Positions 29,648 to 39,947 of a stretch of DNA of 64,000 nucleotides are shown piece after piece. Within the stretch, counting starts at the first letter, position 1; every line of letters begins with the position of its first letter. A model generated the notes under the pieces. The model made no database searches. It had not been told where the DNA came from and saw only the letters and a program-made list of their open reading frames with translations. Made by a program: the position numbers and the translations under genes. The stretch is from contig JBFLWS010000012.1 of NCBI GenBank assembly GCA_040757715.1, forward strand, positions 1-64,000, read 5' to 3'. This stretch comes from CAIMFV01 sp040757715 (GTDB lineage: Bacteria > Pseudomonadota > Alphaproteobacteria > Caulobacterales > Caulobacteraceae).

Positions 29648-31407
29648 GGGCGAAGCCGCCCCTGCCCTTCCTGCCCGGGGTCCACAGGGGTCAGTTTCCA
29701 GCGCAACTTCGCCCCGCGTTCAGCGTCAACCTGGCCCTTCATCACCACCTGGGCGCACCGCCGCGGCTGCCCCTCTTCAAAATGCACTGAAGTCTCCACC
29801 AGCACTTCCTGCGCATCGTTGCGCAGCCACCAACCACGATCGGTCGGCCCCCGCAACAGCACGCTCTTCTGGTCTCTGGCAAGGGAAACCTTCACGCTGG
29901 GCGGGAGATGAAACCTGACGGCGAACGGCGTCAGGCGGCGACGCCCGCCGCTCGGGCCGGGCGTGAACCGGTCTTCTCCGCGCAGCTCGTCGTGGCGCAG
30001 ATCAAGGAAAAGCCGCCGCTCGTGCACCAGGCCGAATTCCGCTAACCAGCCGTCGTGCGCCAGCTCCAGCCAAACGCCGGCCTCGTTCTCGTTCCGCCTC
30101 GCCTCCACGCGCTGGCAGCCCTCGATGAGCCGGGGGCCGAGCGTGCGGGCGAAATAGCCCGTCGCTGGCGCGCCGGCGGAGGCTTCCGCCAATCCCGCTG
30201 TGGAGCCGCCGGACGTCAGACGTAGCGCCGCGGCGGCATGCGCGGCCAGGGGCGACCAGCCGCAATTACTGATCAGGCGATGACCATCGCACAGCACTTC
30301 GATCGCGAGGGGTTGGGCGCAGGCCGTTTCGCTCCAGCTCCCGGTCGGCGGCGGGGCGGCGTCCACCATCACCTCGATGGCCCCTCCGCTCAGGCGGTGA
30401 TAGCCGGCGTAGGGCGCGAAGCCGAACGGCTTCACCGTGAGATCTTCCCCTGCGAGCGCGGCGGCGATACGCGCCGCATTCGCCGCCTCGCCGCCGTGGA
30501 ACGATGCAAGTCTGCCATCGCCGAGGGTAAAAAATCGCGCCACGCCGGAGAGGCGGTCGATGGCCCGGCTCAGCGCTTCGGGCGGGTCGACGCCCCGCTG
30601 CGACAGGCCGTCGTCGAGGGTGTGCAGGTCGAACAACAATTCTAGCGCCTGCTCTGGCGACCGGGTCTTCAGGCCGCCGTCCGGCAACACAGCCTCATCG
30701 AGCTGACGCGCCAGGCGAGGCAGACCGCGCATCAACAGGCGATCGCCCGCGCGACCGGCAAGGGCGGTTCCGGCGGTGCAGACGGCGGCGAGGCGTTCGG
30801 CGCGTCGCCCCGGCCCTGCGGGGACCTGCATCAGGCGATTGGCGCTCAAGGCCAAGGTCTGAACAATGATCTGCCGCTCGGCGTCGGACGCCGGCTCTGC
30901 GAGGCGGCGGGCCGCGCAGGCGAGATGGAACACCCGCCGCTCCAGGGTTTCCGGAGTCCAGGCCGGCCCGCGCATGCGGCTGAAACCGCGGCGCCACTCG
31001 AGGAAGTGTCGCAACGCCTCTCGAGCGCCGGCAGGACCGACAGACATCAGCTCGGGCAGCCAGGCGAAGCGGTGCATTTCCTGCTCGAACCGCTCGGATG
31101 GAAATACGGCGCTCCACGGGTCGCCCTTGGGGCCGACGGCGAGTTGCACGCCGGCCAGGGTGAACCGACCGGCCATCAGCGCGCGCCCCGACTCAAGGCG
31201 CAGCGGCCGCATGTCGCGGGGCTGAGCCGTCAAGCCCTCTGCGTGGAGCGTCGGGAAGCGCAGGCTGGGAAGGTTGGCGCTCCACAGGCTGTCGGCCTGA
31301 CGGCGCAGGCTTTCGAACACATCCTCGGCCAGCGCGGCCGAGGAGAGGCCCAGCGGCAGCGGCCTAGGGCTTGCGAACGGCGGTTTTGCGAGCGCGCCCC
31401 CCTGCAA
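29644..31407 (-). CDS. Heparinase II/III family protein
   Basis: A 587-residue protein with the heparinase II/III-like layout: an N-terminal alpha-helical toroid (about residues 100-330, with FLEWRRGFSRMRGPAW and HTLDDGLSQRG) and a C-terminal beta-sandwich with AGYHRLSGGAIEVMVDAA, SNCGWSPLAAHA and HDGWLAEFGLVHERRLFLDL. Homologues next to rpe are widespread in alphaproteobacteria, but their polysaccharide substrate is unknown. It starts with TTG after a strong AAGGGGG site. It lies between rpe and the dehydratase, overlapping the latter, so a role in surface glycan handling is reasonable. Confidence 0.85.
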   Translation of the reverse strand: MQGGALAKPPFASPRPLPLGLSSAALAEDVFESLRRQADSLWSANLPSLRFPTLHAEGLTAQPRDMRPLRLESGRALMAGRFTLAGVQLAVGPKGDPWSAVFPSERFEQEMHRFAWLPELMSVGPAGAREALRHFLEWRRGFSRMRGPAWTPETLERRVFHLACAARRLAEPASDAERQIIVQTLALSANRLMQVPAGPGRRAERLAAVCTAGTALAGRAGDRLLMRGLPRLARQLDEAVLPDGGLKTRSPEQALELLFDLHTLDDGLSQRGVDPPEALSRAIDRLSGVARFFTLGDGRLASFHGGEAANAARIAAALAGEDLTVKPFGFAPYAGYHRLSGGAIEVMVDAAPPPTGSWSETACAQPLAIEVLCDGHRLISNCGWSPLAAHAAAALRLTSGGSTAGLAEASAGAPATGYFARTLGPRLIEGCQRVEARRNENEAGVWLELAHDGWLAEFGLVHERRLFLDLRHDELRGEDRFTPGPSGGRRRLTPFAVRFHLPPSVKVSLARDQKSVLLRGPTDRGWWLRNDAQEVLVETSVHFEEGQPRRCAQVVMKGQVDAERGAKLRWKLTPVDPGQEGQGRLRP

Positions 31408-31450
31408 GGCCGCCCCCTTCAGACGCGCCTTGCGCGTCGGCGCCGGCGCA

Positions 31451-32137
31451 TCAGACCAGCGCCTTGGCGGGGGCCTCGCCGCGCAAGACGGCGATGGCGT
31501 CGGCGTAGGTGGAGGGCCCGCCGCGGAACACCGCCGTGCCGGCCACCAGCGCGGTGGCGCCGGCGTCCACGCACTGGCGCGCCGTGGTCTGATTCACCCC
31601 GCCGTCCACCTCGATGATGACGTCGCTGCGGCCGGCGCGGTCGACCATCTTGCGTAGGGCTTCGATCTTGGCGAGCTGCGAGGGCATGAAGCTCTGGCCG
31701 CCGAAGCCGGGGTTGATGGTCATCACCAGCATCAGGTCGATGTCGTCGAGCATCCACTCCACCACCGAGGGGGACGTGGAGGGGTTGAACACGACGCCCG
31801 CCTTGGCGCCGAGGGCGCGGATCTGCTTCAGGCTGCGGTTGAGGTGGGGGCCGGATTCAGGGTGCACGCTGATGATGTCGGCGCCCGCGGCGCGAAAGGC
31901 TTCGAGATAGGGGTCGGCCGGGGCGATCATCAGGTGCACGTCGAAGGTCAGCTTCGAGTGCGGGCGCAGCGCCTTCACGATATCTGGCCCGAGGGTGATG
32001 TTGGGCACGAAGTGGCCGTCCATCACATCGATGTGCAGCCAGTCGGCGCCGGCCGCCTCCACCGCGCGCGCCTCTTCGCCCAGCTTCGCAAAATCAGCGG
32101 CGAGAATCGACGGGGCGATAATGGGAGTGCGAGTCAT
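31451..32137 (-). CDS. rpe: Ribulose-phosphate 3-epimerase
   Basis: A 228-residue TIM-barrel enzyme of standard size. It interconverts ribulose-5-phosphate and xylulose-5-phosphate in the pentose phosphate pathway. Motifs: PSILAADFAKLGEE, WLHIDVMDGHFVPNITLGP with catalytic Asp and metal His, TFDVHLMI, and MTINPGFGGQSF. It is the first gene of a likely operon rpe-heparinase-dehydratase on the minus strand. Confidence 0.97.
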   Translation of the reverse strand: MTRTPIIAPSILAADFAKLGEEARAVEAAGADWLHIDVMDGHFVPNITLGPDIVKALRPHSKLTFDVHLMIAPADPYLEAFRAAGADIISVHPESGPHLNRSLKQIRALGAKAGVVFNPSTSPSVVEWMLDDIDLMLVMTINPGFGGQSFMPSQLAKIEALRKMVDRAGRSDVIIEVDGGVNQTTARQCVDAGATALVAGTAVFRGGPSTYADAIAVLRGEAPAKALV

Positions 32138-32218
32138 GTCCTTCGGATAGACCTCGCGTCCGAAGGTGGCAAGCGACCGAAGCGCCTCAGCCCCGGCCGC
32201 TGCGCCTTGAAGCGGGCA

Positions 32219-32731
32219 TCAGGGGTTCGGCGGCGGCGGGGGCGGCGCATAGCCGCCCACCGGCTGGATCCGCACCCGAGCGCCGAAGGAAATATAGACG
32301 TGGGTTCCCACGGGCAGGGGCTGGGCGTCGGCCTGGGCCACCTGGATCAGCTCGCCGTTGCGCCGTCGCACGGTGTAGGCGAAGCCGGGGACCTTGTCGC
32401 CGCTCTTCTCGATGGCGTTGCCGAGGAGCGCGCCGCCGATGGCGCCGACAACGCCGGCTGCCACATGGTCGGAGTGACGGCCGCCAAATTGCGAACCCAC
32501 CACGCCGCCCGCGACGCCGCCCACCACCGCGCCGGTTCCGGTGTCGCGCTTGTTCAGGGTCACCGGCTGGACGCCGACCACCTCGCCCTCTTCGACCTGG
32601 GCGGCCGTGCCCGTCTCATAGGGCGCGTAATTGTTCGGACCGATGTCCTGGGCGCAACCGCTCAGGCCTGCTGTGGCGAGGATCACGGCCAAGGCCACGC
32701 CGCTGTTTCGAAAGGCATGGATGCTAGTCAT
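32219..32731 (-). CDS. Glycine-zipper outer-membrane lipoprotein (SlyB/17-kDa antigen-like)
   Basis: A 170-residue lipoprotein: signal peptide ending in lipobox LSGC, then a glycine-zipper 2TM segment GTGAVVGGVAGGVVGSQFGG, then GVVGAIGGALLGNAIEKS, a short charged domain with YTVRRRNGELIQVAQADAQP, and a proline-rich tail ending PPPPPPNP. SlyB-like proteins stabilise the outer membrane under stress. The ATG at 32731 follows an excellent GAGGAGGTG site, which rules out the longer reading. The proline tail is unusual and may span peptidoglycan. Confidence 0.87.
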   Translation of the reverse strand: MTSIHAFRNSGVALAVILATAGLSGCAQDIGPNNYAPYETGTAAQVEEGEVVGVQPVTLNKRDTGTGAVVGGVAGGVVGSQFGGRHSDHVAAGVVGAIGGALLGNAIEKSGDKVPGFAYTVRRRNGELIQVAQADAQPLPVGTHVYISFGARVRIQPVGGYAPPPPPPNP

Positions 32732-32875
32732 CAGACACCTCCTCAGCTCCCCGTGAAACAATAGGGCTCGATCTGGGCGATCTTTAGACGTTCAACGACG
32801 TGGAGAGGGAACAACCGTCGCCGCAAAACTCCGTTACGCCGCCGAATCCACGCCAAGGCGCGGCGCGGTGCTGGA

Positions 32876-34228
32876 TCAGGCCTCAGCCCGCGCCAAGCGG
32901 CAGATGAAGAACCCATCCATGCCGCCGCGCTCAAGCCAATAGCTGGGCAAGATACGCAGCCAGCCTTGCGGACGAAGCGCCTCGGCAGGCGCGCCGACGC
33001 TGTCCGGCTCTGGAGGCGTTACGGCGAAATCTGGATGGCGGGCCAGGAAGGCGGCGATCTGCGCCTCGCCCTCTTCGGGCTCCAGGGAACAGACCGCATA
33101 GACCAGGCGACCGCCCGGACGCACCCGGCGCGCGGCGCTGTCGAGCAATTTGGCCTGGATCACCGCCAGCTTGGCGATGTCGCTAGGGCGCGCGGCCCAC
33201 AGCACTTCCGGTTGGCGGCGGAAGGTGCCGGTGGCGGAGCAGGGCGCGTCGAGCAGCACGGCGTCGAATTGGCGCTCATCGGTCCAGGCCGCGGCGTCGG
33301 CGCCGACCACTTCAGCGGTCAGGCTGGTGCGGTCGAGGTTTTCGCGCACCCGCGCCAACCGGAACTCTGATTTGTCGAGGGCGACCACGCGCGCGCCGGC
33401 GGCGACTAGCTGCAGGGTCTTGCCTCCCGGCGCAGCGCAGAGGTCAAGCACGTCTTCGCCAGCCTTTGGGGCGAGCAGACGCGCCGCCACGGCGGCGGCG
33501 GCGTCCTGCACCCACCAGCCGCCCTCCGCGAAGCCTGGCCAGTTGGCTATATCGCCGCGCTGGCGGGTGCGCACGGAGCCGCCGGGCAGGACCTCGCCCT
33601 CCAGGGCTTCGGCAAGGGCCGCCGCATCAGCCTCCGGCTTCAGGGAAAGATCGGTGGGAGGGTCGGCGAGCAGCGTCTCCACCAGCGCCGCCACGGTTTC
33701 CTGCCCGTAGGCCGCGGTCCAGCGCGCCGCCAGCCACGACGGCAGGAAGGCCGCCGGCTCAGGCTTGGGCGGCGGCTCGCGATCGAGGCCGCGCAGCACG
33801 GCATTGATCAACCCTTTGAAGGGGCGCGTTTCGCGGGTCTGGTCCGCGAGGGCGAGGGCGGTGGAGACCGCCGCGTGGGCGGGGGCGAGGGCGAACATCA
33901 CCTGCGCCGCGCCGATCCGCAACAGGCCGCGGACCGAGTCCGGCGGCGGGCGCTTGAGGCGGGCGTCCAGCGCCGCTTCCACCGGGCCCAGACGACGCAA
34001 GGTGGAGGCCGCCAGCCAGCGGGCGAAGGCGCGATCGCGGGGTTCAAGCGCGCCCAGTTCGGGGTCGCCCACCGCCTCATCGAAGCCGCCGCGGCGGGAG
34101 AGCGCAGCGCTCACCAGGGCCAGGGCCGCCTTGCGCGCGGCGAGACCTTCGGTGTTGGCGGCGGGGCGAGATTGGGCGCGGCGCGGACGGGGCGCGGAGG
34201 CCGGCTTGGGAGGACGTTGCGGTTTCAC
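32876..34228 (-). CDS. rsmB: 16S rRNA (cytosine-5) methyltransferase RsmB
   Basis: A 450-residue RsmB/Sun protein: an N-terminal NusB-like domain (RLGPVEAALDARLKRPPPDS; HAAVSTALALADQTR) and a C-terminal SAM methyltransferase with VLDLCAAPGGKTLQL, the motif IV Cys in LDAPCSATGTFRRQPE and the catalytic motif VI Cys in VYAVCSLEPEE. It methylates C967 (E. coli numbering) of 16S rRNA. A very basic 20-residue N-terminal extension is present. It starts with GTG and lies downstream of the histidine kinase on the same strand. Confidence 0.95.
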   Translation of the reverse strand: MKPQRPPKPASAPRPRRAQSRPAANTEGLAARKAALALVSAALSRRGGFDEAVGDPELGALEPRDRAFARWLAASTLRRLGPVEAALDARLKRPPPDSVRGLLRIGAAQVMFALAPAHAAVSTALALADQTRETRPFKGLINAVLRGLDREPPPKPEPAAFLPSWLAARWTAAYGQETVAALVETLLADPPTDLSLKPEADAAALAEALEGEVLPGGSVRTRQRGDIANWPGFAEGGWWVQDAAAAVAARLLAPKAGEDVLDLCAAPGGKTLQLVAAGARVVALDKSEFRLARVRENLDRTSLTAEVVGADAAAWTDERQFDAVLLDAPCSATGTFRRQPEVLWAARPSDIAKLAVIQAKLLDSAARRVRPGGRLVYAVCSLEPEEGEAQIAAFLARHPDFAVTPPEPDSVGAPAEALRPQGWLRILPSYWLERGGMDGFFICRLARAEA

Positions 34229-34273
34229 GCGTCCGCCGTGCCCGAGACCGGACCGAAGCGCAAGGCCTAGAGC

Positions 34274-36277
<2,004 letters not shown>

Positions 36278-36506
36278 CAGTTCTTCGAGGCGCTAACGAA
36301 CGAATCCCTGTCACGGGCTTCGACAGTGTAGTCGGGGCGAAGGCGTGGCGCGAGCCGGCTCACGTGAGGCGCGATCTCCTAGCTGGTTCTTCCCCTCTCT
36401 GCGAGGTTCGTCGCCGAGATTGTTGCAATTGCGACATGAGGCAACTGATTCGTAAGGACCGCCCCGTATTGTGTGCGTCTAACCGTTGGAGCAGGGCGTC
36501 CAATCC

Positions 36507-37310
36507 ATGCCGATTTCGAGGCGCACCCTCGCAAATCCGTCGTCGGGCGAGTCGCCGCAAGCGGCCCAGGCTTCGTCTGGCGTCACCGTGGCGCCCAGCT
36601 TCCGCAAGCGGGCCATGGACGATTCGCGGCGCAGTTTCTTGCGCATGGTCAGCCATGAGCTGCGCACGCCGCTCAACTCCATCATCGGCTTCGCCGACAT
36701 CATCAGCCAGGAACTCTACGGGCCGATCAGCGAGCCCAAGTACCAGGAACACGCCGAGTTCATTCGGGTCTCCGGCCTGAAGATGCTGCAGCTGGTGAAC
36801 GAGATCATCGAGATCGCCCGGCTGGAATCTGGGGCGGCGGACCTTGATCTGCGCGCCGAGCCGATCGCGCCCATCATCGCCGAGACCGTGCGCAGCCTCG
36901 AGCCTCTCGCCGCTCAGCGCCAGGTGAAGCTTGAGACCCATCAGATCGATCAGGCCCTGCGCGCGAGGATCGACGCGCGCGGGCTCTCCACCGCCCTGGA
37001 GCATCTGCTGCGCAACGCCATCGCCTATTCCCCCGAAGGGGCGAGCGTGCGGGTCGCCACGCGCCTCGCCAACAACGCCGTGGTGATCGAGGTGCAGGAC
37101 GACGGGGAGGGGGTCCCGCCGGAAGCCCTGGCCAAGCTCATGCGCCCCTTCGGCCAGGACGACAGCTCCCTGGTGCGCACATCCGAAGGGCCGGGGCTTG
37201 GCCTGCCGCTGGCGCGGCTCATCTGCGACGCCATGGGCGGAAAGCTGCGCCTGACCTCGGGCGCGGCGCGCGGGCTCACCGCCACCATGCGCCTGCCCCT
37301 GGCGGATTGA
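36507..37310 (+). CDS. Soluble PdhS-type histidine kinase
   Basis: A 267-residue kinase with no membrane helix. A 45-residue disordered N terminus leads straight into HisKA (LRMVSHELRTPLNSIIGFAD, phospho-acceptor His50) and HATPase_c (HLLRNAIAYSPEGASV, DDGEGV, GPGLGLPLARLICDAMGG). It lacks any sensor domain and may take its input through dimerisation or protein contact. The H-box and the following ISQELYGPISEPKYQEHAEFI resemble the PdhS family of its divergent neighbour, suggesting an old duplication. The ATG at 36507 follows GGAGCAGGG. Confidence 0.88.
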   Translation: MPISRRTLANPSSGESPQAAQASSGVTVAPSFRKRAMDDSRRSFLRMVSHELRTPLNSIIGFADIISQELYGPISEPKYQEHAEFIRVSGLKMLQLVNEIIEIARLESGAADLDLRAEPIAPIIAETVRSLEPLAAQRQVKLETHQIDQALRARIDARGLSTALEHLLRNAIAYSPEGASVRVATRLANNAVVIEVQDDGEGVPPEALAKLMRPFGQDDSSLVRTSEGPGLGLPLARLICDAMGGKLRLTSGAARGLTATMRLPLAD

Positions 37311-37351
37311 GGCGGCTTGCGGGGGCGGGCGCCCGAGCCTAAGTGCGGGCC

Positions 37352-37774
37352 ATGACGAGCGAAATCGACGCGCAGTTGGCCGAGCTGGCCGACGAATTCG
37401 ACCTTCTGGGCGACTGGGAGGAGCGCTACCGCCACATCATCGACCTGGGCAAGGGCTTGGGGCCGCTGAGCGACGAGGAACGCTCGGAAGCCAACAAGGT
37501 GCGCGGCTGCGCCAGTCAGGTGTGGCTGGTGGCCGAACCCGCCGCGGAGGGGCGGCTGGTTTTCCGCGGCGACAGCGACGCCCATATCGTGCGCGGCCTC
37601 ATCGCCATTCTTCTCCAGCTCTATTCAGGGCGCGCGCCCGCGGACATGCTGGCCTTCGACGCCAAGGCGGCCATGGCGAGGCTCGGTCTCGCCGGCGCCC
37701 TGTCGGCCCAGCGCTCCAACGGGCTCTTCTCGATGGTCGAGCGAATCCGGCGCGAAGCCTCTGCGCGAATTTAG
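37352..37774 (+). CDS. sufE: SufE family sulfur acceptor protein
   Basis: A 140-residue SufE. It accepts persulfide sulfur from the cysteine desulfurase SufS and passes it to the SufBCD scaffold for Fe-S cluster assembly. The sulfur-carrying Cys53 lies in the family motif NKVRGCASQVWL, and the N terminus has the usual EFDLLGDWEERYRHIIDLGK. The ATG at 37352 was preferred over an in-frame start three codons upstream. Its stop overlaps the convergent def stop by four bases. Confidence 0.95.
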   Translation: MTSEIDAQLAELADEFDLLGDWEERYRHIIDLGKGLGPLSDEERSEANKVRGCASQVWLVAEPAAEGRLVFRGDSDAHIVRGLIAILLQLYSGRAPADMLAFDAKAAMARLGLAGALSAQRSNGLFSMVERIRREASARI

Positions 37775-38292
37775 GCCGCGTCGTTCTTCACCGTCTTGCG
37801 CACCTTGGCCACGGCGCGGTCGCGCTTCAGCCGCGACAGATAGTCGATAAAGAGCTTGCCTTCGAGGTGGTCGATCTCGTGCTGGATGCACACGGCGAAG
37901 AGACCCTCAGCCTCCTCCTCGTGCGCCACGCCCTGATAGTCGAGATAGCTGAGGCGCACCTTGGCCGGCCGCTCCACCTCATCGAAGATGTCCGGCACCG
38001 AGAGGCAGCCCTCTTCGTAGACGAACATCTCGTCCGAGCGCCAGGTGATCTCGGGATTGACGAAAAAGCGCGGGGCCTTGGGCTCTTCCTCGCGGGCGAG
38101 GTCCATGACGATGACCCGCACCGGCTCGCCCACCTGAATGGCGGCGAGGCCAATGCCGGGCGCCGCGTACATGGTCTCCAACATGTCGTCCATGAGGGCG
38201 CGCAGGGCGTCGTCGACGACGGCCACCGGCGCGGACTTCTGCTTCAGGACCGAGGCGTGCTCGGCGACGTTGAGGATGGGACGAAGGGCCAT
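37771..38292 (-). CDS. def: Peptide deformylase
   Basis: A 173-residue deformylase with all three family motifs: GIGLAAIQVG, EGCLSVP (metal Cys) and QHEIDHLEGKLFIDYLS (two metal His and catalytic Glu). It removes the formyl group from nascent proteins. The ATG at 38292 begins MALRPILNV, as in homologues; the long in-frame upstream extension is not part of the family. rmuC lies just upstream on the same strand, a common neighbour. Confidence 0.97.
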   Translation of the reverse strand: MALRPILNVAEHASVLKQKSAPVAVVDDALRALMDDMLETMYAAPGIGLAAIQVGEPVRVIVMDLAREEEPKAPRFFVNPEITWRSDEMFVYEEGCLSVPDIFDEVERPAKVRLSYLDYQGVAHEEEAEGLFAVCIQHEIDHLEGKLFIDYLSRLKRDRAVAKVRKTVKNDAA

Positions 38293-38323
38293 GGCTTCGA
38301 GGTAGGGCCGGGCGCAGGGGCCG

Positions 38324-39601
38324 TCAAGGCGTGGGCGGTTCGGCGTCGGCCAGAAGCTTGGCCGGCTGGCGCACGGCGGTCTCCACCGGGTCGAGCGGGG
38401 GCAGGGTCTTGCCCTCGTGATCCACGGCCAGATCCTCGAACTTGCGCGCGCCGGTGAGCACCTGGGTCTCCAGGGAGCCAACGAAATCATTGTAGCGGCG
38501 GACCGCCTGATCCAGGGCCTTGCCGACGCCGGTCACATGTCCGCCCATCACCGACAGGCGCTTGTAGAGCTCGCGGCCGAGGCGGGCCACCTGGTCGGCG
38601 TTGCGCGCCTGCTCCTCCACCCGCCAGCCATAGGCCACCGCCTTGCACAGGGCGAAGAGGGTGGTGGGGGTGACGATCACCACGCGCTTGCCCATGGCCT
38701 CGCTCATCAGATCCGGCGCGCGCTCCAGGGCGGCGGCCAGGAGCCCGTCGCCGGGGACGAACATGGCCACGAAATCGGGCGAGCCCTGGCGGGCGAACTG
38801 GTCCCAATAGGCCTTGGCCGACAGGCCCGACACATGGGCGCGCACGGCGGCGGCGTGGCGGAGGAGGGCGGCTTCGCGGACCTCCTCGTCTTCGGCTTCT
38901 TGAGCCTCCATGAAGGCGGTGAAATTGGCCTTGGCGTCGATGACGAACACACCGCCGCCCGGCAGGCGGACGGTGACGTCCGGCCGCCGCCGCCCCTCCT
39001 CGGTGTCGAGGCTGGTCTGCTCGACAAAATCGAAGTGATGGGTAAGGCCGGCCATTTCCAGGGCGTTGCGCAGGGCCTGCTCGCCCCAGCGCCCCTGCAC
39101 GCCGGCGCCGCGGCGCAGCGCGCCGGACAGGCGGCGCGCCTCGGCCTGGGTGGCCACGGACGCCTGCATCAGCGCCTCGATCTGGGCCTTCAGGCCGCCG
39201 GAGTCTTCGGCCCGCGCCTTTTCGATCTCGCCCACCTTGGCCTCGAACTTGGCGAGGGTCTCCGCCACCGGCTTCAGTTGCGCCTCCAAGGCGGCGCGGG
39301 CGTGGCGGTCCTGGGCCTGGAAGGTCTCCGAGGCCCGCTGCACGAGTTGTTCGGCCACCGCCTGGGCCGACTGGGCCGCCTGCGCCTTGAGATAATCGCC
39401 CAAGGTGGTGCGCTCGGCTTCCAGGCCGCGCACGCGCTCCTGCAACCGGCCATTCTCCAGCACGGCGACTTCCAACCGCTCCGCCAGGGCCTCGGCGCGG
39501 CGACGCTCCGCGCCCGCCTGACGCCAGGCGAGGAAAGCGCCGCCCAGGGCCGCGAGCGCGGCTCCCGCAAAGAGCGCCGTGAGGAGAAGCTCTATGTTCA
39601 T
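38324..39601 (-). CDS. rmuC: DNA recombination protein RmuC
   Basis: A 425-residue RmuC: N-terminal membrane helix (LLLTALFAGAALAALGGAFLAW), a coiled-coil region to about residue 170, then the RmuC nuclease-like domain with GRWGEQALRNALEMAGLTHH, RRPDVTVRLPGGGVFVIDAK and DFVAMFVPGDG. RmuC limits DNA rearrangements; the biochemical activity is not settled, though the domain belongs to the PD-(D/E)xK superfamily. It is probably co-transcribed with def. Confidence 0.94.
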   Translation of the reverse strand: MNIELLLTALFAGAALAALGGAFLAWRQAGAERRRAEALAERLEVAVLENGRLQERVRGLEAERTTLGDYLKAQAAQSAQAVAEQLVQRASETFQAQDRHARAALEAQLKPVAETLAKFEAKVGEIEKARAEDSGGLKAQIEALMQASVATQAEARRLSGALRRGAGVQGRWGEQALRNALEMAGLTHHFDFVEQTSLDTEEGRRRPDVTVRLPGGGVFVIDAKANFTAFMEAQEAEDEEVREAALLRHAAAVRAHVSGLSAKAYWDQFARQGSPDFVAMFVPGDGLLAAALERAPDLMSEAMGKRVVIVTPTTLFALCKAVAYGWRVEEQARNADQVARLGRELYKRLSVMGGHVTGVGKALDQAVRRYNDFVGSLETQVLTGARKFEDLAVDHEGKTLPPLDPVETAVRQPAKLLADAEPPTP

Positions 39602-39947
39602 GACTTGTTCTTAGTCGTCGGCGCGGCTCGACACAAGACCTAGGCGCGGCTGAGGATAGCTGTGTTCAAAAGAAAAGGCCGCGTCGCTCGGCCTCTGCGA
39701 GGGGCGGCGCGGCCTAGATTTATATCGCGTTGGCTTCACCACGCATTCGGGTTCTGCGCGCGAGGACTTTGGACCTCCATCCAAGGACCGCACTCTGCAC
39801 CCGGGGATCATCAGTGTTCTAATCAACAGGGCGTGATGATGCGCTATGCACGCCACGCGATGTTTTTTGCTGACACGGCGTCACCTTCGGTCCAGCATTG
39901 AAAGTTGTACGCAGGCGCGATGGAACGACGCTGCGGCGGGAGGAGAC
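39602..39947. other. Divergent intergenic region with nested hairpin
   Basis: This 346-base gap separates divergent rmuC and an MFS gene. It holds an inverted repeat AGGCCGCG (39676-39683) / CGCGGCCT (39708-39715) with a smaller TCGC / GCGA pairing inside, followed by TAGATTTAT. It could be a leader hairpin or an orphan terminator. The rest shows no gene with support; the upstream in-frame extension of the MFS reading from 39846 has no family character. Confidence 0.45.

Noticed and set aside
27806..29911. A 701-codon plus-strand open frame opposite the sugar dehydratase
   Set aside because: It is a shadow frame of the dehydratase and heparinase-family genes with Arg/His/Gly-rich sequence and no domain.
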